Below are positions 46,901 through 55,900 of a stretch of DNA of 64,000 nt, piece after piece. The number at the start of each line of letters is the position of its first letter. Within the stretch, counting starts at the first letter, position 1. The notes below the pieces were generated by a model. It had not been told where the DNA came from, did no database searches, and saw only the letters and a list, made by a program, of their open reading frames with translations. The stretch comes from JBFHIJ01 sp963678775 (GTDB taxonomy: Bacteria > Bacteroidota > Ignavibacteria > Kapaibacteriales > UBA2268), in NCBI GenBank assembly GCA_963678775.2, contig CAXXGR010000007.1, positions 186,001 through 250,000 on the forward strand. The letters are read 5' to 3'. A program made the position numbers and the translations under genes.

Positions 46901-47255
46901 TGCATTGAATAAGCTTTTCAATGTAATCGTAAACAGTTTTGATAGCAATTTGAATAAACTGGAGTTAGAAGGAGCAGATGTATTCGACTATCCGCTAAAA
47001 GCTAATCAAAGTAAATATGATATGCAGTTTTATTTTGAAGAAAAGAATGAAGTAAAGCTTTTAATTGAATATAGTACAGATGTATACAGCTATCAGTTTG
47101 TAGAGAAGTTGAGCCAGAACTTAGAAACAACTTTAAATATGATGCAAGTATCTGGGATTAAAATCAAGAATATTCTTGAATCGTTGTCTGAGACAAGTAT
47201 TTACAATGAAGACAAATTTTTATCTGATATTGATAACATAGACGAGGACTTTTAA
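34902..47255 (+). CDS. Hybrid PKS-NRPS, FAAL-ACP-KS-AT-ACP-AMT-C-A-PCP-C-PCP-C (4117 aa)
   Basis: Starts a lipopeptide. Domains by residue: FAAL 1-515 (FSSGSTGLPKG ~147, IYGLAEATLAV); ACP1 with Ser ~570 in GFNSI (N for the usual D); KS 628-1050 with Cys795 (DTACSSS), His930, His967; AT 1150-1450 with GHSTG Ser1243; ACP2 Ser1560 (GMDSL); Gln-rich linker ~1640-1665; class III aminotransferase 1720-2140 with PLP Lys1971 (TYGKVIGGG); C1 2150-2590 (HHIIFDG at 2279); A1 2610-3080 (YTSGSTGRPKG ~2737); PCP1 Ser3121 (GGDSI); C2 3160-3600 (HHSILDGW at 3298); PCP2 Ser3617 (GGHSL) with no A domain before it; C3 3650-4085 (HHIVFDGW at 3801); acidic tail. The expected chemistry is fatty acid activation, one polyketide extension, beta-amination and peptide bond formation. 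By A-domain pocket alignment A1 reads D-I-L-S-L-G-V-I-W, close to the glycine code. GGGGG/TAGG precedes the ATG. This is the order known from iturin/mycosubtilin synthetases, where the transacylase is a separate protein. Confidence 0.9.
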   Translation: MKNLVDLLNSVRESDKGITFLKINGEESFYSYRLLYKSALNRLQQFRNQGISVGDEIVFQISSDIIFIESLWASIIGGLTVIPLTLADSSSSEQKLKNILDLLEHPKLISDSDTIIQNYNALDLKGTVKESSHLRPISAINPLLIQFSSGSTGLPKGVIVSHENLIANLDSMRSSLQFREEEIFLSWAPLTHSSGMILAHFNAVRGNYNQVQMNRDVFISNPLEWMVAASKHKATFIFSPNFGYKYLLSAMNEDVDYDWDLSSVRYIMNGSEQIAADTALEFISKLKKYRLNSNAMTTIYGLAEATLAVSCDSVAKDLEYLDIERSSINPGKGVIIKEYSDADTIKVVSQGKAVANSEIRIHHGANLDEGYVGEIQVKSDSVVSSYYKNPEASDALLTEDGWLKTGDLGFLSESKLFVCGRQKELIIINGINYYPNDIESQISQISKIPHNHIIISSKINTKTDAEEIVCGIASTETVNFDNLRKKFLLNYGINIAHFKQLQHIPTTSNGKKQRIQFGSDFEMIEKRAEDINNIRKLDKWEIKDCIVRIAKTFTDGTFDTAKNFAFQGFNSIKTVEFVAELSRELNIILDAFEIFNNPNADLLSDFINNKISNPPNQKTDIDSIDYTDVAIIGIDCRFPFASNADEFYDNLITHKDCITEIPKSRWKVAEIKSDKIQDIPNFGGFLSDIDLFDNEFFNILPIEAKSLDPQQRLLLETTIHALEDANIKIDDIKGTNCGVYLGIANSDYATVEAKSNDLKNITPYSFTGFTPSTAAGRISYFLDLHGPNLAIDTACSSSLAALHYAARDIANQECGVAIVSGVNLILSPEMNVGLHEMGVLAEDGRCKTFDYKANGYVRSEGCATLIVKSLKRAEADADKIYGVIKGSALSHDGASNGLTAPNGKAQINVMQKSLDIANMQAEDICYFEAHGTGTVVGDLQELNSIQIVCGTVKPYHRVGSVKSNIGHTEATAGLAGVVKLLKSYENGTLPANLHFSKLPVNADLEFTNSNVLSKNTDLDVLLKHSPNSIFRASINSFGYSGTNVNLILEKYKQQEALPKVIHTSNALRVLPLSAITEASLDEMIFAYSNLLQTESVHIDDLIANIEDKRTGYNFRAGIVSNNAQLAEKAKNPKLSQNKVNILRSSRKVESKGIVFTYPGGGAQRLKMGQELMLKEPVFAKAMQECDTLLKKHIHTSIIDIIDSDYEKLGKLEYAQPALFAIEYSLSQMFISFGITPSALIGHSTGEYAAACIAGIISLTDATKMIAIRANLMDNIATKGKMVAVYTNAKAVERYIDNYRDFVSIATINSTENTVISGVSEYVDVIIKAFESDNIEYKELKISQASHSPVMVEIIEEYYDVIKDIEFKESKIDYYDNIEGKKLEKGRILDATYWCDHILKCVNFAKTMRSVRRDAYHVFLELGPSPVLTGVGLQDYPYDLFISAFEKDFTEHEQIQRVLASLYVNGANIKFSSIYNIKEYNNISLPKYKFSKKRFWQDPNLGLYREQSKVIQATSPIPELDTMIEAKNYKNELLDIVSEKTGLEIEQIDIDYSFFRLGMDSLTLVKLRQEIDKRYSLSISMSDLIKTYNNIAKLAEYIDNNLIKEEINKTEKLQYEKPSAVQTQNMPTNEVVLNSNGNVESIINQQMQIMQQQLNLLQQSMHVNNDQVSPAKTVKIKAKPVNFRSLKLDSDGLSYQQEQFVSKLIERYNQKTRRSMEYAQQYRKSLCDWINTLSFRYSLKKMSYPFVSAKSQGAYVWDLDGNKYIDLANGYGVHFFGHRPKFIEEAILRQIEKGFELGPQSAMVGETAELLARLSNNERVTFCNTGSEAIMVAIRVARAKTGRDEIIIFGGSYHGTFDGVLAVPDDAGNSHPVSIGVPEGMIENVKVLDYGSEEALRYIREHGTNIAAVICEPVQSRKPHLQPKEFLKKLRSITTESSTTLIFDEVVNGFRISAGGAQEFYGIKADLVTYGKVIGGGMPLGVLAGKAEFLDYIDGGEWNFEDKSRPENDIIFFGGTFCKHPLTIAACNAVLKKIEAEGESMYLRLNTLTESFVKRANSLFAELRVPLTCSHFSSQFRIDGLNEYSLLLKPIELDIFFYLMIYKGVYFWERKVNFFSTETSEEDVDSILIAMKEALLEMIENGFFPDASRILSPVKIQEASTGQRRMYLLSQYEGGEIAYHITLPFTVKGDLNYKKLEEAFNKIIARHEILRTSYYLKDSNIVGEVDDKYDFSLTHFKIEKDIQSSIHNFIQPFDLSQLPLFRVGLVNIDKGTNLMVLDAHHIIFDGISIAVLVDELCKFYRGVELEYQPTQFNKFLFSEKMYFNSSHFHTDRDYWLKNLANLPSAPELPYDYSRSAKTTFEGGQLHFQINEDLTEKLTGFAKSKGITLNTVLLSIYAVMINKLSGSQDFVIGCPTSVRSIDASLDTTIGLLANTVPHRVNLQNVSSFEEFAKNQAVLTADNYEHTHYPIEKVIEDLALETHGNRHPLFDTLFIYEAADNRLFSIPDLKFERFKYEKHTTMSDLVFEAIKEEGVINCSIEFDKNLFEKATIERFSVYFNNILSQILNSKDFILKDIDIMPTAEYELLKLGTMDYEHEISHKKLIEIYRNQIEKNYHKKAIITSDNSFTYRELDILSDTIAYYIQHSISLKDTKVAILLDRSENLVASMLACYKLGLPYIPLDKSTPKERNNYILVDSQADLLITENDQTISISQLLLDNIDLSREKKPNYAEDCNSLAYITYTSGSTGRPKGVIIRQENIVAFVENFDKVFGFASNEKILALTTVSFDISNLEIICSLLYGMTVVMASEAEINNLNLLQNLCRVNDIENIQLTPSRCYLLLQELGIDFLKSFKTILVGGEAMPISLYRELTAFENTKVINVYGPTETTIWSSSKQINNHNLNIGRALVGERIYILDKDNNLLPVGMKGEICIAGSGVGNGYFNRPELNSDRFIKTHFCDDIIYKTGDVGRINNQNEIEIFGRDDNQIKIRGYRVELEEIESIASSVEGVKSSVCTIDNTETTVLNLFYIGTVSDKELRNILIEKLPSYMIPTYINRVEQFPHTPNGKIDRIALKMVRKEVEIKDVPNILSTKEFKFVEILKKVLGVLGEVSLESDYFEIGGDSIKAIKLISALYRAGIETDFKTLFTSANLKEIIYKSKYLDTRVSIEADYSQNELIDLLPMQEGMIFESMGKDKSVYHEQLSFKLRGDLNLSKYQTAWQRVFSHFDIFRSEIDTDENYSFKRRIKESPKGKILVSENKDIESLKRIDLEKNFDIESIALYRLYINISSDNTTDVIFSYHHSILDGWSLTVIFDLVRNIYLNPEYNLSKIADSYTNISKMIGKQLTTYSVKEVVNTLLKPTTFQATPLCVVRVDRDNIKDSISTQSIEISATILDKLKWYAAKQKVSLQSLLLAVWSQQLCKLNHTKSAGFALSVSGRHYQYSNIEQAVGLLMNTLPISVGSENNISSMASSLQSKLASLLDYQHASLAEIITEMGRHDLFDHIIVIENYTPTNLSVSEEIQIENIDFYENTNTPAVVYFSVDKELTVVIKYQSIYESDRIIDFLDSFQKELEYIVYSPEVKSLPKKEEGSKIISLFEKILEVNNISLNSNFFENGGHSLKLIRLITSVYKEFNYRLEVEDIYINPTPYQLAKLIENRESDGSELVREIDHLPYQDKYDLSYAQKRLWLFAERYPEITSYNVFGNLIIQGDLNLPVFEATINAVLELHPIFRIKIENITGEPTQIVMSNQFKLRVHEFNTKAEEENYIQEFSQAKMSLADGNLFRVELIKIEDAKYIFLFNAHHIVFDGWSNHILLHQITTLYTAIKNGNKPQQESDIINYFDYAKWHNKAVSEGRFDTEMKYWQQELSKIETKSVLKGDLSAQINLPAKSNYKELKLHDLIISRRYSKFTILSAAVSLIISAVENSDKVIIGIPVSGRFPEIELSNVMGYFINTLPLIIDVDKEMTIEDYLDLITVKISLINSNQSYPLELLEEINGKEDFALNKLFNVIVNSFDSNLNKLELEGADVFDYPLKANQSKYDMQFYFEEKNEVKLLIEYSTDVYSYQFVEKLSQNLETTLNMMQVSGIKIKNILESLSETSIYNEDKFLSDIDNIDEDF

Positions 47256-47256
47256 T

Positions 47257-49110
47257 ATGTGCGGAATTGCAGGGATATTTGATCCTAAATTAAAGAATTC
47301 CTTTTCGGTAACAACCCTTCGATCTATGGCAGATAAAATAGTACATCGGGGCCCTGATGATGATGGTTATTTCGCAGACAGAATTTGTGGTCTTGCCTTT
47401 AGAAGGCTCTCTATAGTCGATTTGTCGGATGCAGGTAATCAACCGTTTTATAACGAAGATAAATCTATTGTTTCAGTAACTAATGGTGAAATTTACAATT
47501 ACCAAGAGCTACGAAAAGATTTACTTGCAAAAGGACATACTCTTAATTCTAACTGCGACACAGAAATAATTAATCATTTATACGAAGAGTATGGAGATTA
47601 TTTTGTAGAGAAATTAGATGGTCAATTTGCCGTTGCACTATATGATAAAAATCAAGAATCACTGTTACTGGCTCGTGATTTTGTTGGAGTAGCACCATTG
47701 TTTTGGACCAATCAAAATGGAACTATATCATTTGCTTCTGAAATAAAAGCTATGTTCGCTTTGCCTTATATCAGGAAAGAAATAGACCTGACTGCTCTTG
47801 ATTCTATGTTTACATTCCCGTCTATAGTTTCTCCCAGAACTATGTTTAAAGAGATAAACGCTGTTAAACCGGGGCATTTCATTAAATTTGATAAGACTGA
47901 TATTAAAGAGTTGAAATATTACGACTTAGATTATCCACACGAAAAGGATTTGGACACAAAAGCTTCTCTTGAAGAACATATAGAAAATATTGATTATCTG
48001 CTTGGTAAGGCTGTTAAAAAACGCTTACAAGCGGATGTTCCGGTTGGTTGCTACATTAGTGGAGGATTGGACTCTTCTATTATATCATCACTTACTCGCA
48101 ATGAGTTAGAAAATAGAGACTTAAGTTCGTATTCTATTCTTTTCAATGATTCTAAAATAGATGAGAGATCCTATCAGAGACTTATGTCTGAACATGTGAA
48201 ATCCAATCATCATGAAATTGAATTTGACTGGCAAAGCATCAGTAAATATCTCGAAAGAGCTATTTATCATGCAGAAACGCCATTGAAAGAAACTTATAAT
48301 ACCTGTTCGCTTGCTCTTTCAGAAAAAGTGAATCAGACAGGATTAAAAGTTATACTTACAGGTGAAGGGGCAGACGAAATATTTGCAGGTTATGTCGGTT
48401 ATCGCTTGGATATGGAACGACCTGATGAAGAGATGGAACCTGAAATTATTGAAGATCAAGCTATAAGGCAAGATTTATGGGGTGATGCGGGTTTTATATA
48501 TGAAAGGAGTTTTGTAGAGCTCAATGAGCTTAAAAATGCGTTATATCATAAAGATATTGCCTCTAATCTAAGCAGTTTTAACGCTTCCAATGTTTCTCCG
48601 GTTGACAAAAACTATTTACACGGTAGACACATAAACCATAAACGCTCTTACTTGGATTTCAAGTTAAGAATTTCAGACCACTTAGTTGCTGACCATGGCG
48701 ATCGTGTTACATTTGCTCATTCAATCGAAGGACGCTATCCTTTCTTAGATAAAGATTTGCTGAACTATACAAAAGCAATACATCCTAAATATTTGATACA
48801 AAATGGTGTTGAGAAGTTTATTCTAAAAAAATATGCTCAAAGGTTTGTACCTGAGTCAATTACAAATCGTGAAAAATTTGCGTTTGTAGCACCGGGAAGT
48901 CAATATTTACTGCAAAATAACTATGAATTTGTATCTGACTATTTATCTTATGACAATATTAAAAAAACGGGCTTTTTTAATCCTGATACGATAGAACGAC
49001 TGAAAAAAATGTATATGAACCCAAAGTTCTCTATTAATCAGACCTTTGAAAACGACCTTCTTATGATTGTCTTAACCTTTAATATTCTAATAGACCAATT
49101 CAAAATCTAA
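47257..49110 (+). CDS. asnB: AsnB-type glutamine-dependent asparagine synthase / amidotransferase in the NRPS operon
   Basis: 617 aa. N-terminal glutaminase domain with the catalytic Cys2 (MCGIAGIFD), HRGPDDDGYF, RRLSIVDLSDAGNQPF and TNGEIYNYQEL; C-terminal synthetase domain with the PP-loop VGCYISGGLDSSIISSL, LTGEGADEIFAGY and HSIEGRYPFLD. It starts one base after the NRPS stop (TAATATG), with GAGG in the preceding gene's end, so translation is coupled. AsnB homologues inside NRPS operons either supply Asn or amidate a carboxylate of the product; sequence alone does not distinguish these, but tight embedding favours a product-specific role. Confidence 0.88.
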   Translation: MCGIAGIFDPKLKNSFSVTTLRSMADKIVHRGPDDDGYFADRICGLAFRRLSIVDLSDAGNQPFYNEDKSIVSVTNGEIYNYQELRKDLLAKGHTLNSNCDTEIINHLYEEYGDYFVEKLDGQFAVALYDKNQESLLLARDFVGVAPLFWTNQNGTISFASEIKAMFALPYIRKEIDLTALDSMFTFPSIVSPRTMFKEINAVKPGHFIKFDKTDIKELKYYDLDYPHEKDLDTKASLEEHIENIDYLLGKAVKKRLQADVPVGCYISGGLDSSIISSLTRNELENRDLSSYSILFNDSKIDERSYQRLMSEHVKSNHHEIEFDWQSISKYLERAIYHAETPLKETYNTCSLALSEKVNQTGLKVILTGEGADEIFAGYVGYRLDMERPDEEMEPEIIEDQAIRQDLWGDAGFIYERSFVELNELKNALYHKDIASNLSSFNASNVSPVDKNYLHGRHINHKRSYLDFKLRISDHLVADHGDRVTFAHSIEGRYPFLDKDLLNYTKAIHPKYLIQNGVEKFILKKYAQRFVPESITNREKFAFVAPGSQYLLQNNYEFVSDYLSYDNIKKTGFFNPDTIERLKKMYMNPKFSINQTFENDLLMIVLTFNILIDQFKI

Positions 49111-49120
49111 GGGGAAAAGT

Positions 49121-49969
49121 ATGAGATATATTTTATACATGCTTGTAATATCAATGACTTATGTCGTTAGTGTAAAGGCTGAAGATATAGCTAAACCTAA
49201 TTCCACATCTTGGTGGCTAAAAAGTCCTCTTGATCATCCTGAATTGCTTGATAAAACTCTATATCACGTTGAAGGATCTTATTCTTTTACAAATATGACT
49301 GGAAATATCGAGGGAGATATTCATAAAGTTAAACTTCTGAATTTTCTACGATATGACTACTTTACAATGCACTTCAATTTTGTGATAGACAAATATAACA
49401 TCACCACTTTTGAAGATAATTCAGGAAAATCTGAATCAGAAAATAAAGTAAGTTCCGACTTGCAAATAGCTGAATTTGCTTTGGATTATGATCTTTCTAA
49501 ACACTTCAATATTGAAACTGGAGTGATTTGGGAAAAAGATATGAAACAGTCAGTATTAGATCGGTGGTCATATTATGCAGGCTTTGGATTTAATCATCAT
49601 TTTCTGAATAATCATTTCCTAGATTTTACAATAGCAGGTGGCATGGTGGAACTCGATTACGGTTTGCCGAGAGAGATTTTAGATATGTTTGATGTCCAGA
49701 AAGATCCGGATGCTTATCTTTTTTTCTTGCAAAGCTATTCTTGGGCTATCACAAAAAACATAATGTTTAAAGAGAAATTTCATTATTTCCCAAATATTAC
49801 TGAATCAAAAAGATTTAGATATTCTTTAGATGTAGCTTTGCTGTTTTCTGTATGGGATTTTCTTTCAATAATGATTGAACATAACAGAAGGTTTGATAAC
49901 GATGCTAAAAACATTTACACTTTTACTACTGATACAAAAACTCTAGTTGGTATTCAACTGCAATATTAG
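49121..49969 (+). CDS. Outer-membrane beta-barrel-like protein (DUF481-like) in the NRPS operon
   Basis: 282 aa. Signal peptide MRYILYMLVISMTYVVSVKA, then alternating aromatic/polar strands (YHVEGSYSFTNMTGN, LLNFLRYDYFTMHFNFVIDKYN, WSYYAGFGFNHHFLNNHFLDFTIAGGM) ending in LVGIQLQY, a C-terminal aromatic residue typical of barrel insertion signals. The pattern recalls DUF481 (YdiY-type) outer-membrane proteins. It lies 10 bp after asnB with GGGGAAA upstream, and 15 bp before NRPS2, so it belongs to the operon. A role in product release or envelope protection is inferred from position only. Confidence 0.6.
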   Translation: MRYILYMLVISMTYVVSVKAEDIAKPNSTSWWLKSPLDHPELLDKTLYHVEGSYSFTNMTGNIEGDIHKVKLLNFLRYDYFTMHFNFVIDKYNITTFEDNSGKSESENKVSSDLQIAEFALDYDLSKHFNIETGVIWEKDMKQSVLDRWSYYAGFGFNHHFLNNHFLDFTIAGGMVELDYGLPREILDMFDVQKDPDAYLFFLQSYSWAITKNIMFKEKFHYFPNITESKRFRYSLDVALLFSVWDFLSIMIEHNRRFDNDAKNIYTFTTDTKTLVGIQLQY

Positions 49970-49984
49970 TAACTGAGGCAAAAA

Positions 49985-52900
49985 ATGAACAAAAAACTTT
50001 ATTATACCGTATTTGACCAAGTAGCAATGCAATATCCTAATAATATTGCTATAGAACAGTTTGATAAAACAATCACTTACAAAGAACTCAAAGCAAAGTC
50101 AAATGCTATAGCTAAACATATTTCTGCTCTTGGTCTACCGAAGTCAAGTGTAATTGCAGTTTCTATTCCGGCATCTATAAATTATGTGGTAACTGTTCTG
50201 GGAATCATGAAGTCCGGCCACGTATTTATGCCTCTGGATATGCATCATCCAAAAGAAAGACTGAAAAAAATCGTAGGAATTGCTAAACCGAAACTACAAA
50301 TATGTTCTTTGGAAGAATTATCTGTTAGATTGGTAAGTAAAGTGATTAATGTAAATGATATTCAAGATGCTACTGAGCCGTTTGCCTATCCCGAAATGAG
50401 AGGTGACGAACCTTGCTACGTTATTTCTACATCCGGTTCGACAGGAGAGCCAAAGTCAATACTTGGTATGCATAAAAGCTTTTCTCATTATATGCACTGG
50501 GAAAGTAAAGAGTTTGAGCTAGAAGAAAATGCTCGCATCCCATTGATTGCTCCTACAACATTTGATGTAAGTCTGAGAGATATTTTTGTTCCTCTTATGA
50601 ATGGTGCTACTCTTGTATTACCACCTTCAGAAATTAAAAAAGATATGAATAAACTATATAAGTGGTTGGAAAATAATAAAATAACCCTGATTCATATAGT
50701 GCCGTCGCTTTTCAGAATGATTACTAAAGTGGCTGAGAAAGATAAGCTATACCGTCTTGAAAATTTGAAATATATTCTCCTTGCCGGCGAACCACTATAC
50801 GGTAGAGATATTAGTGCATGGAGGTCTGTGTTTGGCAATACAACTGAATTAGTAAATCTCTATGGCCCTTCAGAAACAACTTTAGCCAAGATGTTTAATA
50901 GTCTTGGAGGCAAACATTTTGAAGATAATCGAATCATTCCCTTAGGGCAGCCAATTAGTAATACTGCAGTACTAATACTAAACAGAGGAAAGCTATGTGA
51001 AGTCGGCGAGCAAGGTGAAATTCATATTAAAACACCATTTCGTTCCAAAGGTTATATTGGCAATGATGAACTAAATAGACAAGTATTTATACAGAACCCT
51101 CTGAAAGAAGAGGAGGACATTCTATATAAAACAGGAGATATTGGTAAATATTTACCGGATAGATCTATTGAATTTATTGGCAGAATGGATAGGCAGATAA
51201 AAATATCCGGCAACAGAGTAGAACTGAACGAAATCGAATCTGCTTTCCAAGATATTGAGCAGATAGAAGATGTAATAATCATGCCGCAGAAAGATACTGA
51301 AAAAAACATTAGACTATGTGCTTATTATACTCTTAAATATGATATTTCTCAAGATACACTAAAATCTAAACTAATTGAAAAGCTTACTGATTATATGATT
51401 CCATCATATTTTGTTAGGCTAGAAGAATTTCCTCTCAATTTTAATGGTAAGATAGACAAAAAAGCATTGCCAAAACCGGAAGATATACTTTATGAAAATG
51501 TAGAATATGTCGCACCCAAGTCACAGATAGAAACTAATCTTGTAAAAATATGGCAAGAATTATTTGAAATATCTAAAATAGGAATAAACAATAAATTTTC
51601 TGAGTATGGTGGCAATTCTATGCTTGCAATAAAGCTGATTGCCAAAATTTATCAAACCTTTGGTGTTTCAATCAGCATAAAAGAACTTTTTGAAGATGGT
51701 TCAATTAAGTCAATAGCTAAGAAATTATCCGCAAGCAAAACAAATTCTGTAAATATCTCCAAGACAGAAGTAAAAGAGTATTACAATTTATCATTTCAAC
51801 AAGAACGTCTTTGGGTGCTTTCTCAAATAGAAGAAGCAAACGCTTCATATAATATTACTTCTGCATACAGAGTGAACGGTAATTTTGATGTATTAATTTT
51901 TGAAAATGCAATCAATTATGTTCTGAATCAGCATGATGTGTTTAAAACTTCATTTCATATATTAGATGGAAAACCCGTCGCAAAGTTAGAAAACTCTATA
52001 AACTTTAAAATAGAAGAAAGCGAGCTTAATTTAGCAGATTTGCAGTCCGAACTTGCTAAAGAGTCATCTAGAATATTTGATATGGCTCAAGCAAATTTGT
52101 TTCGCTGTAAAGTATATAACATAGCTTCAGATGACTATATTTTGTTCTTCAATATTCACCATATCATATCGGATGGTAATTCATTACGTCTGCTGGTAAA
52201 AGAAATAAATAAAGCTTATAAGTTATTGATAAACAATAATAATATGATTGATAATGAAATAGATATATCTTATTTAGATTATGCAGCTTGGCAGCATGAT
52301 TATTTAAATTCTGAGAGTGCAGAAAAGCAAAAATCATATTTTATCGGTAAACTGGAAGGTGAAATCCCTGTTCTTACTTTACCCACAGATTTTAAAAGGA
52401 AAAAAGTAAAATCTTATAGAGGAAGTAACATTACGGTGCCTCTAAAAATCAATGATTCTATGGCTCTGAAAAATATCTCAAACGATTTATCAGTATCAAA
52501 GTTTACTGTGTTTGTATCTGCTATGAATATTATCTTTAGAAAACTGGCGGGAATAGATGAAATAGTTACAGGTACAGTTGCTAAAAACAGGACTATTGCT
52601 CAGCTTGAGAATGTACAAGGGTATTTTTCAAACACTCTTCCAATCAAAATTACAATTGACAATACAGCTACAATAAAAGAATATATTAAGCAGGTAGCAA
52701 ACGAAATATATGAAACATTAGATCAGCAAATCTTTCCTTTCGATAAGATTATTCCTGAATTAGATATAGAAAGAGATTTCTCAAGAAATCCTGTTTTTGA
52801 TGTAATGCTACTTTATCGCGAAGACATTCAAGAAGATTTGGAACTGCCCGGTGCACGTATTGAAGAAATAAATGTCCCTGAAATATATAGCAGAATGGAG

Positions 52901-55900
52901 CTTGCCTTCGAATTGATAGAGTCAGAAGACGATTTTCAATTAGGCATTAGCTATAATTCTGATTTATATTCTAAACAACAAGTTGTAGAGTACTGTAATT
53001 TCTTTTCTGAAGTATTGAATCAAATTTCAGTATATAATCGTGGAGTTAGAGAAATATCTATATTATCTCAGGTAGATATAGAAAAAATAATATCAAAAAA
53101 TTACACAAAATCTGCTTTTGAAGATGAGCTCAATTTATATCATTTAGTCCTAAATGCGGCACTAAAACACGGGCTTGAAGTTGCACTTTCTGTAGATAAT
53201 AAAAATTACACATACAATACGTTGCTTACTGATGTACAGCGTATAGCTGCATATTTCTATAAAGAAGGTATAAGTGAAGAGGATGTAGTTGCTATTAGGT
53301 CTGCTAGGAACTACAAGCGAGTCGCGACTGCGTTGGCATTATGGAAACTTGGGGCTACCTATTTGCCGATTATTGATTCTTTGCCACAGGTTAGAATTGA
53401 TTACATCGTAAAGGACAGTGACGCCAAATATTATGATGAAGAACAAATCGATTTTACTAACTTGGTAATCTGTGAAACACCAACTTCAACTGCCACGATC
53501 AATCCTGCCTATGTAATTTATACATCCGGCACAACCGGAAAGCCAAAAGGGGTCAAGGTATCACATTCAAGTTTTGTTAATCAGCTAATTCATCAGCAAG
53601 AAATTCTTAGTGTTACCAAATCATCTTGCTTGTTGCAGTTCCACTCACACTCGTTTGATGGTGCTATGGTTGAGCAATTTTTGCCACTTATCGCAGGTTC
53701 AAAATCTGTAATAGCCAATAGCGATAGCATTGAAGATATTAATAAGTTTTATCAGTTACTTGATTCAGAACAAGTAACTCATATTATACTTCCTCCATCT
53801 TACCTTAACTTGTTGGATATAGGGGAATTGCAACACATAAAAGTTATTGCTTCAGCCGGTGATATTCCAAATCCAAAAGTAGTTGCATCAGTGCTTGAGG
53901 CTGGAGTAGATTATTTTAATCTATATGGTCCTACTGAAACTTCATGCACAACATCAATCTATAAAGTAAATAAATTTAGAGAAGAGATACCTCTAGGTAA
54001 TCCTGTTTATAACACTTATATGTTTATTGTCGATGAAGATATCCATGTGCTACCAAGCAGAGCAATTGGTGAAATTTGTATTGCCGGAGCAGCTTTAAGT
54101 CTCGGTTATATAAATAGACCTGATGACTCTTCTTTTACTGTACTGAATACTTTTAACAATATGCCGATTTACCGCACTGGTGACTACGCAAAGGTTGATT
54201 CCTCTGGTAATATGATTTACTTAGGCCGAAAGGATAAAAGAATAAAAGTAAGAGGCTATAGAGTTGATCCTAATGAAATTAAATTTGAAGTACTGAAACT
54301 TAAATCAGTATTAGATGTAGAAGTCCTCCATGATAAACAACAATTAAGAGCTTTTGTAAAATCAAGTAATATTGCTGAAACAAGATTATCTCAAGACAGC
54401 TTAAGAAATGTATTGCCTGAATATTCAATTCCCGAATTCTTTTATGTCCATGATATTCCCAAAAATTCAAATAATAAGACAGATGTTAATCTTCTTTTGG
54501 AACAAGCTGAGTCAGTAAAATCTGTTGAAGTAGAGAACAATCTGACCTCTATTCAACTGAGATTGAAAGCAATTATTCTGGAGATATTATCTATCGACGA
54601 CATTGCTATTGATGATAACTTTTTTAAACTTGGTGGGCATAGCTTGCTCGCTATAGGATTTATTAGTAAAGTCAATCAGGAATTTGAAACAGATATCAAA
54701 CTAAAAGATTTTTTCGAGAATCCTACTTTGCGAAGTATAGATAAAATATTGCTATCCTCAAAAGGAAAAGTTTACTACAATTTATCAAAAGCACCTGTAG
54801 GCGATTTATATACACTTAGCTCGCAACAGAAAAGAATCTATTCGGTTGTAAAGTTAGGAGGAAATAAGGCATATAATGCTCCGGTAGCAATTCATTTCAG
54901 CAATTTGGATATAGCCTTATTTAACAAAGCTCTTAATAAAGTTATTCATAAACACCCAATTCTCAGGGCACACATTATTGAGCAATACAGTGAGCCAATG
55001 TTCAGGATTATTACTGATTTTAAATACGATGCAGAATTTTTACAAATTGAAAATCTTAAAGACAAATTAGCTTTAAAGCAAGTGGTTGATAAAATTTCTA
55101 CAAAGTATATTGAAGTTTCCGATCTGCCATTATTTAATCTTACTTTCATAAGTGATACGACTGAAGACTGTATTTTGGTATTGAATATACATCACATTAT
55201 AGCTGATGGTATTTCACTTAATATCTTTATATCAGACTTGAATCAATTTTATAATGGTATGAAAAGAAATGATATACGATTAGGCGAATCTATCGAAACT
55301 ACTTATGATTATTTCGATTATGTACACAACCAAAAAAACGTATATACCTCTGTCAAAATTCAAGAAGCTAAAAAATACTGGAAGAAAAAACTGAAAGGTG
55401 AGTTGTCTGTTATGGACTTGCCAATAAAAACTGTTCGCCCACAAGTGCAAACATACAACGGTGCGATATTGCACTCCAAGATTAGCAGCGTTTTATTCCA
55501 AAAAATTGAAGCTATTGCAAGGGACAGAGGTGTTAGTAATTTCACTGCTTTTGTTTCAGTTTTAAAGATACTTTTTAGACGATATACTTCTCAAAATGAT
55601 ATTATCATAGGGACTGCAGTTTCAGGCAGAGAGTTTCGCGAATTCGAGAATGCAATAGGTCTTTTTTCAAATATTATTCCATTAAGAGATAATATAGAAA
55701 AATACGATACTTTCGCTGATATACTAAAAAAAGTAAATAATACAATTAATGAGAGTTTTGAATATCAGTCTTACCCATTTGAAAATATAATAGAAGATTT
55801 ATCTTTAGAGAGAGATATGAGCAGAGGTGCCATTTTTGATTTTGCAGTGACTTATGGTTATAAAGATGAAGCAGAATTTGCTCTGGAAGGTGTAACTGTC

